Positions 9,566 through 19,282 are shown, counted from the stretch's first letter. The stretch is DNA of 32,581 bases from Gemmatimonadales bacterium (GCA_030697825.1 JAUYOW010000049.1:76221-108801); one strand, 5' to 3'. Notes: generated by a model from the letters alone, not told the origin. Program-made: numbers and translations.

Positions 9566-10542
9566 GCCGGGACCGCCACTCGGCCCATGGCCTCGATCAC
9601 GCGGAACGCCAGCCGCAGTGCCTCGAGTCCGTCCCGCCCGGACACCACGACCGGCTCCAGCCCGCGCGCCGCGCGCACGAAGTTCTGGAGCTCCAGCCCG
9701 AGTGGCTCCCCATCCGGCGCCTCCAGAGGCACGCGCTCGACCACCGTGGCGAGGTCCGGTACGGGGTCGTTCGCCAGCGCCGTCGCCGCGTCCGCGCGCC
9801 GGCGCAGGAACTCCCCCGTGCCCGCCGCGAGGTCAAGGGAGAGGTACCCGGTGGATTGGAAGATCCTGAGCTTGCGAAGCCGTTCCCTCGCCAGCCGGCT
9901 CGCCGTCAGGTTGGCGACCGCTCCCGACGCGAACTCGATTCGCGCCGTCGCGATGTCCACGTGCGGCGTGATCACGCCGATGCCGGACGCGCGCACGTCC
10001 ACGACCGGCTCGCGCACCAGCGCCAGGATCAAGTCGAGGTCGTGTATCATGAGGTCCAGGATGACGGCGACGTCGCTGCCGCGCACGCCGAACGGGGCAA
10101 TGCGATCCGACTCGATGAACCGGGGCGACGCGAGGTGCGGGGCGGCGGCGCGCACCGCGCGGTTGAAGCGCTCGACGTGGCCGGTCTGGAGCAGCACGCC
10201 GGCCGCCTCAGCCGCCGCCACGAGCTCCTCAGCCTCCACGATCGCGCCCGCGAGAGGCTTCTCCATCAGCACGTGCCGGCCCGTGGCGATCGCCGCCATG
10301 CCGACGGCGTGGTGCGCCGGCGTGGGCACGACGACCGACACCGCCTCGACGTCCTCGAGCAGAGCCTCTAAGGATGGATACGCGGTGGTGCCGAACTGCG
10401 CGGCGACCTGGGTCACGCGCTCCGGCCGGGAGTCGTGTACCCCGACGAGGCGGACGTCCGCCATGCCCGCGTAGAGCCGCGCGTGATGGAAGCCGAGACT
10501 CCCCACCCCGACGACACCCACCCTGATGGGCGAACCGCTCAA
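9562..10542 (-). CDS. Gfo/Idh/MocA oxidoreductase, GnnA-like
   Basis: The 326-residue protein has the Gfo/Idh/MocA plan: an N-terminal NAD(P)-binding fold with GVGSLG at residues 12-17, the catalytic-lysine motif MEKPL around 93-97, and a C-terminal domain with MIHDLDLIL, which contains the usual His/Asp pair. Its place exactly between lpxA and lpxB matches GnnA, which oxidises the 3-position of UDP-GlcNAc in bacteria that make lipid A from UDP-GlcNAc3N. The aminotransferase GnnB, which would complete that route, is not in the window, so the substrate is uncertain. TTG at 10542 gives a 4-base TTGA overlap with the lpxA stop. The longer frame upstream lies within lpxA and was not used. Confidence 0.85.
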   Translation of the reverse strand: MSGSPIRVGVVGVGSLGFHHARLYAGMADVRLVGVHDSRPERVTQVAAQFGTTAYPSLEALLEDVEAVSVVVPTPAHHAVGMAAIATGRHVLMEKPLAGAIVEAEELVAAAEAAGVLLQTGHVERFNRAVRAAAPHLASPRFIESDRIAPFGVRGSDVAVILDLMIHDLDLILALVREPVVDVRASGIGVITPHVDIATARIEFASGAVANLTASRLARERLRKLRIFQSTGYLSLDLAAGTGEFLRRRADAATALANDPVPDLATVVERVPLEAPDGEPLGLELQNFVRAARGLEPVVVSGRDGLEALRLAFRVIEAMGRVAVPA

Positions 10543-11309
10543 ACCAGCACCCCGCGCTCGCTGCCCTCGATGAACCGGATGAACGTCTCCACTTCGGGGA
10601 ACGACGCGAGGTCGGTCCGCGCGCGCGCCTGCGCCTGGCTGATGTTCAGGTCGGACCGGAAGAAGAGGCGGTAGGCCTTCTTCAACTCGTCCAGGGTCTC
10701 GCGAGTGAACCCGTTGCGCTGGAGCCCGATGGCGTTGAGGCCGTAGAGCTTGATGGGGTTGCCGTCGGCCTTGCAGTACGGCGGCACGTCCTTCGTCACC
10801 TTCGCCATGCCTCCCACGAACGCGAACGTGCCGACGCGCACGAACTGGTGTACCCCCGTCATCCCGCCGATGATGGCCCGCGAGTCGATCGTGACGTGGC
10901 CCGCCAGCCCTACCCCGTTCGAGAGGATCACGCCGTCCCCCACGTGGCAGTCGTGAGCGAGATGCGCGTACGTCATGACGAGGCACCCCTTCCCGACCGA
11001 CGTCCTTCCCGACTGCGCGGTACCGCGGTTGAGGGTGGCGTACTCGCGGATGACCGTGCCGTCGCCGACCTCGACCCAGGTCTCCTCGCCCTGGTACTTC
11101 AGGTCCTGCGGGTCGCCCCCCAGGATCGAGCCGGCGCCCACCCGACAGCCGGCGCCCAGCCTCACGTTGCGCTCCAGGATCACGCGGGGGCCGATGAACG
11201 TCCCGGCGCCGACCGTGACCTTGGGCCCGACGATGGCGTACGGCCCGATCTCCACCTCCTCGCCCAACTCCGCGTCGGGGGCGACGATCGCCGTGGGATG
11301 CACCTTCAC
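10539..11309 (-). CDS. lpxA: UDP-GlcNAc O-acyltransferase LpxA
   Basis: LpxA performs the first step of lipid A synthesis, moving a 3-hydroxyacyl chain from ACP to the 3 position of the UDP-sugar. The 256-residue protein shows left-handed beta-helix hexapeptide repeats (IVGPKV, IGPRVIL, VGAGSIL) and the catalytic His in YAHLAHDCHVG near residue 119. The Gly equivalent to the E. coli chain-length position (Gly173, in VGG) is retained, which would allow a long chain; this is an alignment by eye. DVPPY and a C-terminal helical domain follow. The start is GTG at 11309, 16 bases downstream of lpxC/fabZ. Whether the acceptor is UDP-GlcNAc or UDP-GlcNAc3N cannot be decided from sequence alone. Confidence 0.96.
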   Translation of the reverse strand: MKVHPTAIVAPDAELGEEVEIGPYAIVGPKVTVGAGTFIGPRVILERNVRLGAGCRVGAGSILGGDPQDLKYQGEETWVEVGDGTVIREYATLNRGTAQSGRTSVGKGCLVMTYAHLAHDCHVGDGVILSNGVGLAGHVTIDSRAIIGGMTGVHQFVRVGTFAFVGGMAKVTKDVPPYCKADGNPIKLYGLNAIGLQRNGFTRETLDELKKAYRLFFRSDLNISQAQARARTDLASFPEVETFIRFIEGSERGVLV

Positions 11310-11325
11310 CGCGGACCCGCCGTAC

Positions 11326-12627
11326 TCACCGGTCCACGAAGGCCGCCATCATCTCGGCCTCCGCGACCACGTTGCCGTCCACGTACGCCACGCCCTTCAT
11401 CCGGCAGGTCCGGCCGCGGAACTGCAGCATCTCGAGCTCGCAGCGTAGCTGGTCGCCCGGGACCACCGGCCGCCGGAACTTCACGTGGTCGAGCGACATG
11501 AAGTACACGACCTTGTTCTTGTGGTCGTCCGGCCCGATGTATTGCATCAGCAGCATGCCGCCGACCTGCGCCATCGCCTCTATCACGAGGACGCCCGGCA
11601 TCACCGGATGACCCGGGAAGTGTCCCTGGAAGAACGGCTCGTTGATCGAGACGTTCTTGATCCCGACGATCCGCTTCTTGTCCTCGATCTCGACGATGCG
11701 GTCCACGAGCAGGAATGGGTAGCGATGTGGGATGACGTTGAGGATGTCGCCGATGTCCATGACGATGCCCGAGGTGCGGGTGGCGCGCAGGCGGATCGCC
11801 CGCCCCAGCGCGACGTTGCCACGGTGGCTGGGGCGCGTCGCCACGACGTGGGCCTTGAGCCGGCCGCCGAGCAGGGCGAGATCGCCGAGCAGGTCGGCCG
11901 TCTTGTGGCGGACGAACTCGTCAGGCCACAAGAGCGCCGTCCCGACGACCGCGCGCTCGTCCAGCACGATCGCGTTGGTGAGCGAAGCCCCCGAGATGAG
12001 TCCCTTGGCGCGGAGCGCCTCCACCTCGCTCATAAAGCCGAAGGTGCGCGCCGGGGCCAGCTCCCGCGCGAACGTCTCGGCCGTGATGTCGTAGCTCCCG
12101 GTCTGACGCCCGATCAGCGGGTGCGGGAACTCTATCGTGGCGGAGAGACGCAGCGAAGGCGACGGGCCCACCAGGTACGACGATTCCCCCTCGGCGACCG
12201 AGAACGGCTCGCGCACCGTGAACTCCCGGGCCTCGCCGCCATGCTCCGCCGGCTCCGCTACCTCGAGCGCCGCCAGGAACGGGGCGAACGAGCCGTCGAG
12301 GATCGGTGGCTCGGGGCCGGTGATCTCGACCAGCAGGTCGTCGATCTCCAGCGCGGCCACCGCCGCGAGCAGGTGCTCGACCGTGTGGACTTCCGCACCG
12401 TTGCCGGCGAGGGTAGTGCGCCGCTCGACCGCGGTGACGCTCGACAGGCGGGCCGGTATGTTCGGCGCGCCGTCCAGGTCCACGCGCCGGAACGTGACTC
12501 CCTCCCCGGGCTCAGCCGCGCGGAAAGTGACGCGCGTCTCCGCACCCGTGTGCATCCCCACGCCCGAGAGGGACGCGGTTCCACGGACGGAGCGCCGCGC
12601 AGGACTACCCGGCTGTGCGACCGGCAC
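11326..12627 (-). CDS. lpxC/fabZ: Bifunctional LpxC-FabZ fusion
   Basis: One 433-residue frame encodes two enzymes. Residues 1-285 are LpxC, the zinc deacetylase that commits UDP-acylglucosamine to lipid A. The metal and catalytic residues are visible as HTVEH (Glu84, His85), RHKTAD (His241, Asp245) and SHRGN (His268). Residues 290-433 are FabZ, the hotdog-fold 3-hydroxyacyl-ACP dehydratase, beginning MDIGDILNVIPHRYPF, with catalytic His337 (GHFPGHP) and Glu351 (IEAMAQ). Such fusions are known from Bacteroidetes-type bacteria. The GTG start at 12627 overlaps the end of lpxD by 23 bases; a slightly later start is possible, since the conserved LpxC core begins near residue 13. The LpxC and FabZ domains are joined with almost no linker. 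Confidence 0.96.
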   Translation of the reverse strand: MPVAQPGSPARRSVRGTASLSGVGMHTGAETRVTFRAAEPGEGVTFRRVDLDGAPNIPARLSSVTAVERRTTLAGNGAEVHTVEHLLAAVAALEIDDLLVEITGPEPPILDGSFAPFLAALEVAEPAEHGGEAREFTVREPFSVAEGESSYLVGPSPSLRLSATIEFPHPLIGRQTGSYDITAETFARELAPARTFGFMSEVEALRAKGLISGASLTNAIVLDERAVVGTALLWPDEFVRHKTADLLGDLALLGGRLKAHVVATRPSHRGNVALGRAIRLRATRTSGIVMDIGDILNVIPHRYPFLLVDRIVEIEDKKRIVGIKNVSINEPFFQGHFPGHPVMPGVLVIEAMAQVGGMLLMQYIGPDDHKNKVVYFMSLDHVKFRRPVVPGDQLRCELEMLQFRGRTCRMKGVAYVDGNVVAEAEMMAAFVDR

Positions 12628-13642
12628 GCTCGAGCATCTCCTCCAGTTCGTCCACGATCCCGGCCAGACGGTAGAGCGCCGCGTACGCGCGCATCGATTC
12701 CCGGTGCGGCCTCGCCGGGAAGCCCGACACCATCAGCCCGGGGGCTACGTCGCGAAGTACGCCTGACTGCGCCCCGATCCGCGCCGCCTTTCCCACCGTG
12801 AGGTGGCCCCCCAACCCCGCCTGTCCCGCGATGATGACGTCGTCCTCGACGTGGCACGAGCCCGCCAGGCCCACCTGCGCCATGATCAGGCACCGCGCCC
12901 CGATCCGGCAATTGTGGCCGACCTGCACCAGGTTGTCGATCTTGGTGCCCGGGCCGATCACCGTATCGTCCACGCTGCCGCGGTCCACCGTGGAATTGGC
13001 CCCGATCTCCACGTCGTCGCCGATGATGCAGCGCCCCACCTGGGGGATCTTGGTATGACCCGCCTTGCCCGGGATATAGCCGAACCCGTCCGCTCCCAGG
13101 CAAACGCCGGCGTGGAGGATCACCCGTGAGCCGACGACCGTACCGGGGTAGCAGACGACGTGGGGATGGATGGTGACGTCGTCGCCCACCGCGACGCCGG
13201 GACCGATCACGGCACCCGCCATAACCTCGACCCGGTCTCCCAGCCGCGCCCCGGGGCCGACGACCACGTGCGGTCCGAGGAAGACGTCGCGCCCGAGGAT
13301 CACGCCCTCGCCCACGGTCGCCGTCGGGTCAACCCCGAAGCGTCGCGGCGCCTCGGGGTATAGGGCCCTCACCACCCGGAGCAGGGCGCGATGGGGGTCG
13401 TCCACCACGATCCGGGTAGCGGGCCCCGGCTGGGCGGTCTCGTGCTCACGGGTACAGAGCACCAGGCCCGCGCGGGAGGTGTGAAAGGCGGGCAGGTACC
13501 GGCCCGCGGACAGGAACGACAGGTCCTTGGGGCCGGCTCGGTCGAGCGGGGCCACCGCGGTCACCAGCACCGCACCGTCGCCGACGAGGGCGCCGCCCAC
13601 CAGGGTGGCGACCTCGGCGGCCGACAGGGGGGCGGCGGTCAC
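12605..13642 (-). CDS. lpxD: UDP-3-O-acylglucosamine N-acyltransferase LpxD
   Basis: LpxD adds the second (N-linked) hydroxyacyl chain in lipid A synthesis. The 345-residue protein has an N-terminal uridine-binding domain (residues 1-100, with DLSFLS near 40) and a long left-handed beta-helix of hexapeptide repeats. HAGVCLGADGFGYIP near 177-191 is a strong family motif. The catalytic His lies in NLVQVGHNCRIG at about residue 243. A short helix (YRLAGIVDELEEMLE) ends the protein, as in the trimeric enzyme. The start is GTG at 13642, 23 bases after the Skp/OmpH gene. The order skp-lpxD is conserved in many diderms. Confidence 0.96.
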   Translation of the reverse strand: MTAAPLSAAEVATLVGGALVGDGAVLVTAVAPLDRAGPKDLSFLSAGRYLPAFHTSRAGLVLCTREHETAQPGPATRIVVDDPHRALLRVVRALYPEAPRRFGVDPTATVGEGVILGRDVFLGPHVVVGPGARLGDRVEVMAGAVIGPGVAVGDDVTIHPHVVCYPGTVVGSRVILHAGVCLGADGFGYIPGKAGHTKIPQVGRCIIGDDVEIGANSTVDRGSVDDTVIGPGTKIDNLVQVGHNCRIGARCLIMAQVGLAGSCHVEDDVIIAGQAGLGGHLTVGKAARIGAQSGVLRDVAPGLMVSGFPARPHRESMRAYAALYRLAGIVDELEEMLERAGRTAG

Positions 13643-13665
13643 GCTGCGACCCCGGGCCGGAACTT

Positions 13666-14355
13666 CTACGGGCGGCGCGGCCGGAGAGGTGCGGCCGGTC
13701 GCGTGGCGGTGTCGGGGCGCTGCTGAGGCCGTCCCGCCGCGGAGTCCGGCCGTACTCCGAACGGAGGCGCCGGCGAGGGCTGGAGCGCCCCGCCCGGCGC
13801 CTGGCCGGCACCGGCCTGGAGCCGCTGGATCACCAGCTGGGAGATGTCCAGCGACTGGTCCGCCGTGACCAGCGCCCCGGCCTGGGCCGACGCGTCGAAG
13901 ATCATCGAGTAGTTGAACTCGGCCCGGATCCCCTCGATCACGGCATTGACCCGCCGCATGATCGGCGCGGTCAACTCCTGCTCGCGAGTGCTTGCCTGCT
14001 GCTCCAGCTCCGACGCCCGCTGGCGGGTCCGCTGCTCCATCTGCCTCAGCTCACCCTCTATCCTCGCCTTCGCCGCCGGCGTCATCACCAGCGAAGTGCG
14101 GTTGTACTCCGCCACCGACGAATCGAGCTGCTGCTGCATCCGAGCCACTTCGGTGCGGAAGGTCACCATCTCCCGGGTGAACAGCGACTCCGCCGCCGCC
14201 CGGCCGGGCGTGTTGGCCAGGATGAGCTGGGAGTTGATGTAGGCGAGCCGCAACGGTTGGCCCTGTGGCGGTGCAGGGGTCCGCTCTGCCGCGGGTGCGG
14301 CGGCGAGCCCCGCGAGCAGCACCACGACGATCGCCGCCCCGGTCAAGCGAGCCAT
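13666..14355 (-). CDS. skp: OmpH/Skp-family periplasmic chaperone with proline-rich tail
   Basis: Skp-family proteins hold unfolded outer-membrane proteins in the periplasm on their way to the BAM complex. The 229-residue product has a signal peptide (a hydrophobic run at about residues 6-20, ending APAAE). LRLAYINSQLILANTPG is the usual OmpH opening, and a long charged helical region (about 60-145) fits the tentacle-like coiled coil. The last 45 residues are a Pro/Arg/Ala-rich tail (RPQQRPDTATRPAAP), which most family members lack. It starts at ATG 14355 with a GAGGAGA Shine-Dalgarno sequence just upstream, 18 bases after bamA. The bamA-skp-lpxD order supports the call. Confidence 0.9.
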   Translation of the reverse strand: MARLTGAAIVVVLLAGLAAAPAAERTPAPPQGQPLRLAYINSQLILANTPGRAAAESLFTREMVTFRTEVARMQQQLDSSVAEYNRTSLVMTPAAKARIEGELRQMEQRTRQRASELEQQASTREQELTAPIMRRVNAVIEGIRAEFNYSMIFDASAQAGALVTADQSLDISQLVIQRLQAGAGQAPGGALQPSPAPPFGVRPDSAAGRPQQRPDTATRPAAPLRPRRP

Positions 14356-14373
14356 GTGTCTCTCCTCAAAGTG

Positions 14374-16800
14374 TTAGAAGAAGTTGCCGATCTTGAAGTG
14401 GAGTTTCCAGGCCGGACGTGGATTGCCGGCCCGGTCGGTCCGGTCGAAGCCGTAGGCGTAGTCCAGCCCCAGCGGGCCGAGGGGGGTGATCATCGCCACG
14501 CCTACCCCGGCGCCACGGAAGAGCCGCGTCGGGTTGAATCCCGCCGCGCTCGCCCAGACGTTGCCCGCGTCGTAGAAGACGGAGGCGTAGATCTGCTGGC
14601 TGAACCGCGCTCCGAACTCGGCCGTCGTCGTGAAATACGAGTGGCCGAACGCGCCGCGCGGCACGCCGGAGAGGCCCGCGCCGGGGTTGAACCCCTCGGG
14701 TGTCACCGAGAACTCGTCGTAGCCGCGGAGCTGGATCCCGTACTGCGTCCCGCCCAGCGCGTACAGCTGCCGGAAGAACGGGCCTGCGTCCCCGAAGACG
14801 AACCCGGACCTGGTAGTGAGGCCGAGCACGAACTGCACGCCGCTCCCCACCGGCCCGCCGCCCAGGTGCCCCGCGGGCGCGTACCAGCGTCCCTCGAAGT
14901 CGTACTTCTGGAACGTCGCCGACCCACCCAGCACGCCGCCCGTCAGGTTGGCCCCGACCGAGTGCATCGAGCCCCCGGTGGCGAATGGCAGGCCGATCCG
15001 GGTGTCCCGGAGGAATGACAGGCCGACCGTGGAGCGCACGCAGTTGGCGCAGCGGAAGGAGCCGGTGAGCCCGCGCGAGGCGCCCGAATACGACTCGAAC
15101 TCGATCGCGTACGACGAGAACACTCTGCTGTACCGGCTGCGGGGCAGCGGGAATCCCAGCTGGACCGAAGCGCCGCGCGTCCTGATGCGGCCGAGGTCCG
15201 CGATGGTGTAGCGGATGCGGGTGTTGTGTACTCCGAAGGTGCCCGAGATGCGGCTCCCGTAGAGGGCGGGATCGGTGTAGCTCAGGTCAAAGTCGCTGAT
15301 GTTCCGGCCGAACTGCCACTGGAGCTTGCCGCGCTTCCCCTGCCCGAAGAGGTTCGGCTCGTCCAGGCCGAGGAAACCGCCGACTCCGGTGCCCTGCCCC
15401 ACCGACGCGCCGAAGTTCACGTTGCCGGTGTGCCGCTCCTCGACGCGGAAAACGAGGTCGATGTCGCCCTGATCGTTGGCGGGCCGCGTGTCCGGGAACG
15501 GCAAGGGCTGCGCGAAGAAGCCGAGGTTGGAGATGTTCTGGTACGACCGCAGCACGCGGTCCTGCGCGAACACGTCTCCGGGAAGGATGGCGATGGCCTC
15601 GCGGATCACCCGCTCGTAGGTGACGTCGTTGCCGAGGATGTCCACCCGGTTGATGATCGCGGGCCGCCCCTCCTGGATCTGCCAGGTCAGGTTGACCTGG
15701 GGAGTCGCGGCCGAATCCGCCGGCTCGACGCGCTCCACTCGCGGCCGCACGTCGGCGTAGATGTAGCCGGCGTTGGCGTACTGGGTGCGCAATTTCTGGG
15801 TGGCATCTTCCCAGGCCGTCTGGTCGAAGGCGTGCACCGTCGAATCCGGGCAATGGCGGAGCATGCAGCCCAGCCCGCCGCCCGGGCGCGGGTCGAAGGG
15901 ATTGAGCGTGATAACCTGGTCGGTGGAGAAGAACCGGTTGCCGTCCACCGTGACGCGTCCCACCCGGTACGACCGCCCCTCGTCCACCGTGACGACCAGG
16001 GTGGCCTTGCCGTTGTCGTGGTCCACGAGCAGCGTGTCGCGCAGCACGCGGAAATCGATGTAGCCGCGCTCGCCGTAGAACTCCGGGAGGCGCCGCTCGA
16101 GGTCCTCCCGCAGCTGGTCCTCAGCGTACTCCCCGCGCCGGAACCACCAGAAACCCTCCGGCCGGGTCTTCATGGGCGCCACCACCTCGGCGGCCGTGAA
16201 GTCGTGGTTGCCTTCGATTCGGATGGCGGCGATCGCGACGCGCCGGCCCTCGGTGATGTCGAAGACGAGGCGAACGTGATCGCTGTCCTGCGGCACGATC
16301 GTCGGGCGGACCTCCGCCAGGTAGTAGCCCTCGGTCTCGTAGAGCGAGTCGATCCGGAACCTGGCCCGCTCCACCAGCACCGGGTCGAGCGGGCGATTGT
16401 TGGGGACCTCGATCCGTTCCCGCACCGCCCGCTCCGAGAGCTTCTCCACGCCGCGCACCGCGGTGCGCACCAGCAGCGGCCGCTCGTGCACGCTGATGAC
16501 CACGATCTCCTCGCCGGCCGCTCCGGTGTAGCGGTGGAACTGCACGTCGTCGAACTGGGCCAGCGCGAATACCGCGCGCAGGGCGCGCTGGATGTCGCGA
16601 TAGCCGATGGGGGTACGGACCGGGATCCCGGCGACGTTGAGGATGGTCTCGGCGGTGGTGCGCCGGTTCCCGACGACCTCCAGCGAGTCCACGATGGCGG
16701 CCGTCGAGTCCGGCCCTTGGGCCGCCAGCGGCGACGGCCCCGCCACCGCGCCCCAGAGCGCGACCGCCAGGGCGGCCGCGACGATCGTACCTCGCGTCAC
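14374..16800 (-). CDS. bamA: Outer-membrane assembly factor BamA
   Basis: BamA is the core of the complex that folds and inserts beta-barrel proteins into the outer membrane. The 808-residue precursor has a signal peptide (about residues 1-28, ending SPLAAQG) and POTRA repeats over roughly residues 35-430 (seen as VDSLEVVGN, IRIEGNHDF, VTVDGNRFF, VDILGNDV). A C-terminal beta-barrel follows, ending in Phe (KIGNFF). The loop-6 motif, usually VRGF, appears as LRGY. I chose the GTG at 16800, 10 bases after the clpC stop and directly before the signal peptide, over a longer frame reaching into clpC. Unusual Cys pairs occur at GCMLRHC in a POTRA region and CANC in the barrel. Confidence 0.95.
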   Translation of the reverse strand: MTRGTIVAAALAVALWGAVAGPSPLAAQGPDSTAAIVDSLEVVGNRRTTAETILNVAGIPVRTPIGYRDIQRALRAVFALAQFDDVQFHRYTGAAGEEIVVISVHERPLLVRTAVRGVEKLSERAVRERIEVPNNRPLDPVLVERARFRIDSLYETEGYYLAEVRPTIVPQDSDHVRLVFDITEGRRVAIAAIRIEGNHDFTAAEVVAPMKTRPEGFWWFRRGEYAEDQLREDLERRLPEFYGERGYIDFRVLRDTLLVDHDNGKATLVVTVDEGRSYRVGRVTVDGNRFFSTDQVITLNPFDPRPGGGLGCMLRHCPDSTVHAFDQTAWEDATQKLRTQYANAGYIYADVRPRVERVEPADSAATPQVNLTWQIQEGRPAIINRVDILGNDVTYERVIREAIAILPGDVFAQDRVLRSYQNISNLGFFAQPLPFPDTRPANDQGDIDLVFRVEERHTGNVNFGASVGQGTGVGGFLGLDEPNLFGQGKRGKLQWQFGRNISDFDLSYTDPALYGSRISGTFGVHNTRIRYTIADLGRIRTRGASVQLGFPLPRSRYSRVFSSYAIEFESYSGASRGLTGSFRCANCVRSTVGLSFLRDTRIGLPFATGGSMHSVGANLTGGVLGGSATFQKYDFEGRWYAPAGHLGGGPVGSGVQFVLGLTTRSGFVFGDAGPFFRQLYALGGTQYGIQLRGYDEFSVTPEGFNPGAGLSGVPRGAFGHSYFTTTAEFGARFSQQIYASVFYDAGNVWASAAGFNPTRLFRGAGVGVAMITPLGPLGLDYAYGFDRTDRAGNPRPAWKLHFKIGNFF

Positions 16801-16810
16801 GGGCGGCCGG

Positions 16811-19282
16811 CTACGCTTTGGTGCTGGTGAGCGCCCGGAACTGCAGCCGCTCCCCGTCCGGCGCCGTGTCGACTTCGATCTCGTCACCGCGACTGAACTC
16901 GCTGAGCAGGATCTTCTCCGAAAGCGGATCCTCGATGTAGCGCTGGATGGCGCGCTTCAGCTGCCGCGCGCCGTAGTGCTCGTCGTAGCCGTGCTTCACG
17001 AGGAAGTCCGTCGCCGACTCGGTCAGCCGGATCGTCAGCTCCTCGTCCGAGAGCCGCAGCGTCAGCTCCTTGAGCACGATCCCCACGATCTGCGCGATGT
17101 GCAGGCGCGACAGCGGGTGGAAGACGATCACGTCATCCAGCCGGTTCAGGAACTCGGGGTTGAAGGTCTTGTTGATCTCGTCCTTGACCTTCTCGGCGAT
17201 CTTGCTGAAAGCGCTCTCGGTCGTCGACTGCACGAAGCCGAGCGTGCCGCCCTTGGTGATGTCCCGCGCCCCGACGTTCGACGTCATGATGACGACCGTG
17301 TTCTTGAAGTCGATCACCCGGCCGTAGTTGTCGGTGAGCCGCCCCTCGTCCAGCACCTGGAGAAGGATGTTGAACACGTCCGGGTGCGCCTTCTCGATCT
17401 CGTCCAGCAGCACGACCGAGTACGGCTTGCGGCGAACGGCCTTGGTCAGCGCGCCCGAGTCCTCGTAGCCGACGTACCCGGGGGGCGCTCCGATGAGGCG
17501 GGAGACGCTGAACTTCTCCATGTACTCCGACATGTCCACCCGGATCAGCGCCTGCACGTCGGCGAAAAGGAATCTGGCCAGCGCGCGCGCCAACTCGGTC
17601 TTCCCGACGCCCGTGGGCCCCGAGAAGATGAAAGAGCCGATGGGACGCCGCGGGTCCTTGAGCCCCGCCCGCGAGCGGCGGATGGCCCGCGAGATGGCCG
17701 TGATCGCCTCGTCCTGGCCGACCACCGACTCGTGCATCTCCTCTTCCATGCGCAGCAGCCGCGATGACTCCGCCTCCCGCAGGCGGGTGACCGGGATCCC
17801 GGTCCACCGCGACACGATGAACGCGACGTCCTCCTCGCCCACCACCGGCCGGCGCGTCTGCCGCTCGCGCTCCCAGGCCTCCTGCCGCGACACGATCTCG
17901 GCCTGGGCCTCGCGCTCCTGGTCGCGCAGCGCCGCGGCGCGCTCGAAGTTCTGGTCGCGGACCGCCGCCTCCTTCTCCCGGTTGATCCCCTCGAGCTTGC
18001 CCTTGAGCTCGGCCACTTCGGGCGGCGGCACCTGCGCGCCGATCCGCGCCCGCGCCCCTGCCTCGTCGATCACGTCGATCGCCTTGTCCGGCAGGAAGCG
18101 GTCGGTGATGTAGCGCTCCGACAGCTTGGCCGCAGCGTCGAGCGACTCGTCGGGGATCACGATCCGGTGATGGTCCTCGTACCGCTTGCGGAGCCCCCTC
18201 AGGATCGCGTAGGTCTCCTCGAGGGTAGGCGGTTCGACGATCACCGTCTGGAAGCGCCGCTCCAGCGCTCCGTCCTTCTCGATGTACTTGCGGTACTCGT
18301 TGAGCGTCGAGGCGCCCACGCACTGGAGCTCGCCGCGAGCCAGCGCCGGCTTCAGCATGTTCGAAGCGTCGATCGCCCCTTCGGCCGCGCCCGCGCCCAC
18401 CAGCGTGTGCAGCTCGTCGATGAACAGCACGATGTTGCGGTTCTGGGCGACCTCGTTCATCACCGCCTTGAGCCGCTCCTCGAACTGGCCGCGGTACTTG
18501 GTGCCGGCGATGACGGCCGCCATGTCGAGCGCCAGGACGCGGTGGTCCTTCAGCGCGTCGGGGCAGTTGCCCGAGGCGATCAGCTGCGCGAGCCCCTCGA
18601 CGATGGCCGTCTTGCCCACGCCAGGCTCGCCGATCAACACCGGGTTGTTCTTCTTCCGGCGAGACAACACCTCCATGACCCGCTCGATCTCCTTCTGGCG
18701 ACCGATGGTCGGGTCGAGCTGGCCCTCGCCCGCCAGCTGCGTCAGGTCGCGGCAGAAGTGGTCCAGCGCAGGCGTCTTGCTCTTCTTCTCGCTCTTCTGG
18801 GGGACCGGCGCCGCGGGCGCCCCCGAGGGCTGCGGCATCTCACTGCCCAGGAGGCGCAGCGTCTCGGCGCGCGCCTGCTCCAGGTTCACGCCGACATCGG
18901 TCAGCACCTGCGCCGCGATCCCTTTCTCCTCGCGCAGCAGGCCGAGGAGCAGGTGCTCGGTGCCTACGTACGAGTGGTTGAGCTCGCGCGCCTCGGACAT
19001 CGCCAGCTCCAGCACCTTCTTGGCCCTGGACGTGTACGGCAGGTCGGGGCCGGCCGCCGCGGCCGCTTTCCCCTTCTTGACCGAATCCTCGATCTTCTGC
19101 TGGGTCTCCTCGAGGTCCACGTTGAGGTTGGAGAGCACGGCCGCCGCCACGCCCTCACCCTCGCGGATCAGCCCGAGCAGGATGTGCTCAGTGCCCACGT
19201 ACTCATGGTGCAGGCGGGCCGCCTCTTCGCGGGCCATCTGCAGGACCTTGCGGACGCGATCGGTGAAGTTGTAGCCGTTCAT
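16811..19282 (-). CDS. clpC: ATP-dependent Clp protease ATP-binding subunit ClpC
   Basis: ClpC is a hexameric unfoldase that feeds substrates to ClpP. The 823-residue protein has two N-terminal Clp_N repeats ([11 protein letters not shown] and [11 protein letters not shown]). The first AAA module has Walker [10 protein letters not shown] near residue 218 and Walker [13 protein letters not shown] segment in the middle domain ([16 protein letters not shown]) is the ClpC hallmark. The second AAA module has Walker [12 protein letters not shown] and Walker [12 protein letters not shown]. In known systems the N-domain binds proteins tagged with phosphoarginine by McsB. The mcsA-mcsB pair lies directly upstream, supporting that role here. 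The ATG start at 19282 has a purine-rich site (GAGG, then AGGGG) before it and a 36-base gap to mcsB. No ctsR gene is seen. Confidence 0.97.
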   Translation of the reverse strand: MNGYNFTDRVRKVLQMAREEAARLHHEYVGTEHILLGLIREGEGVAAAVLSNLNVDLEETQQKIEDSVKKGKAAAAAGPDLPYTSRAKKVLELAMSEARELNHSYVGTEHLLLGLLREEKGIAAQVLTDVGVNLEQARAETLRLLGSEMPQPSGAPAAPVPQKSEKKSKTPALDHFCRDLTQLAGEGQLDPTIGRQKEIERVMEVLSRRKKNNPVLIGEPGVGKTAIVEGLAQLIASGNCPDALKDHRVLALDMAAVIAGTKYRGQFEERLKAVMNEVAQNRNIVLFIDELHTLVGAGAAEGAIDASNMLKPALARGELQCVGASTLNEYRKYIEKDGALERRFQTVIVEPPTLEETYAILRGLRKRYEDHHRIVIPDESLDAAAKLSERYITDRFLPDKAIDVIDEAGARARIGAQVPPPEVAELKGKLEGINREKEAAVRDQNFERAAALRDQEREAQAEIVSRQEAWERERQTRRPVVGEEDVAFIVSRWTGIPVTRLREAESSRLLRMEEEMHESVVGQDEAITAISRAIRRSRAGLKDPRRPIGSFIFSGPTGVGKTELARALARFLFADVQALIRVDMSEYMEKFSVSRLIGAPPGYVGYEDSGALTKAVRRKPYSVVLLDEIEKAHPDVFNILLQVLDEGRLTDNYGRVIDFKNTVVIMTSNVGARDITKGGTLGFVQSTTESAFSKIAEKVKDEINKTFNPEFLNRLDDVIVFHPLSRLHIAQIVGIVLKELTLRLSDEELTIRLTESATDFLVKHGYDEHYGARQLKRAIQRYIEDPLSEKILLSEFSRGDEIEVDTAPDGERLQFRALTSTKA

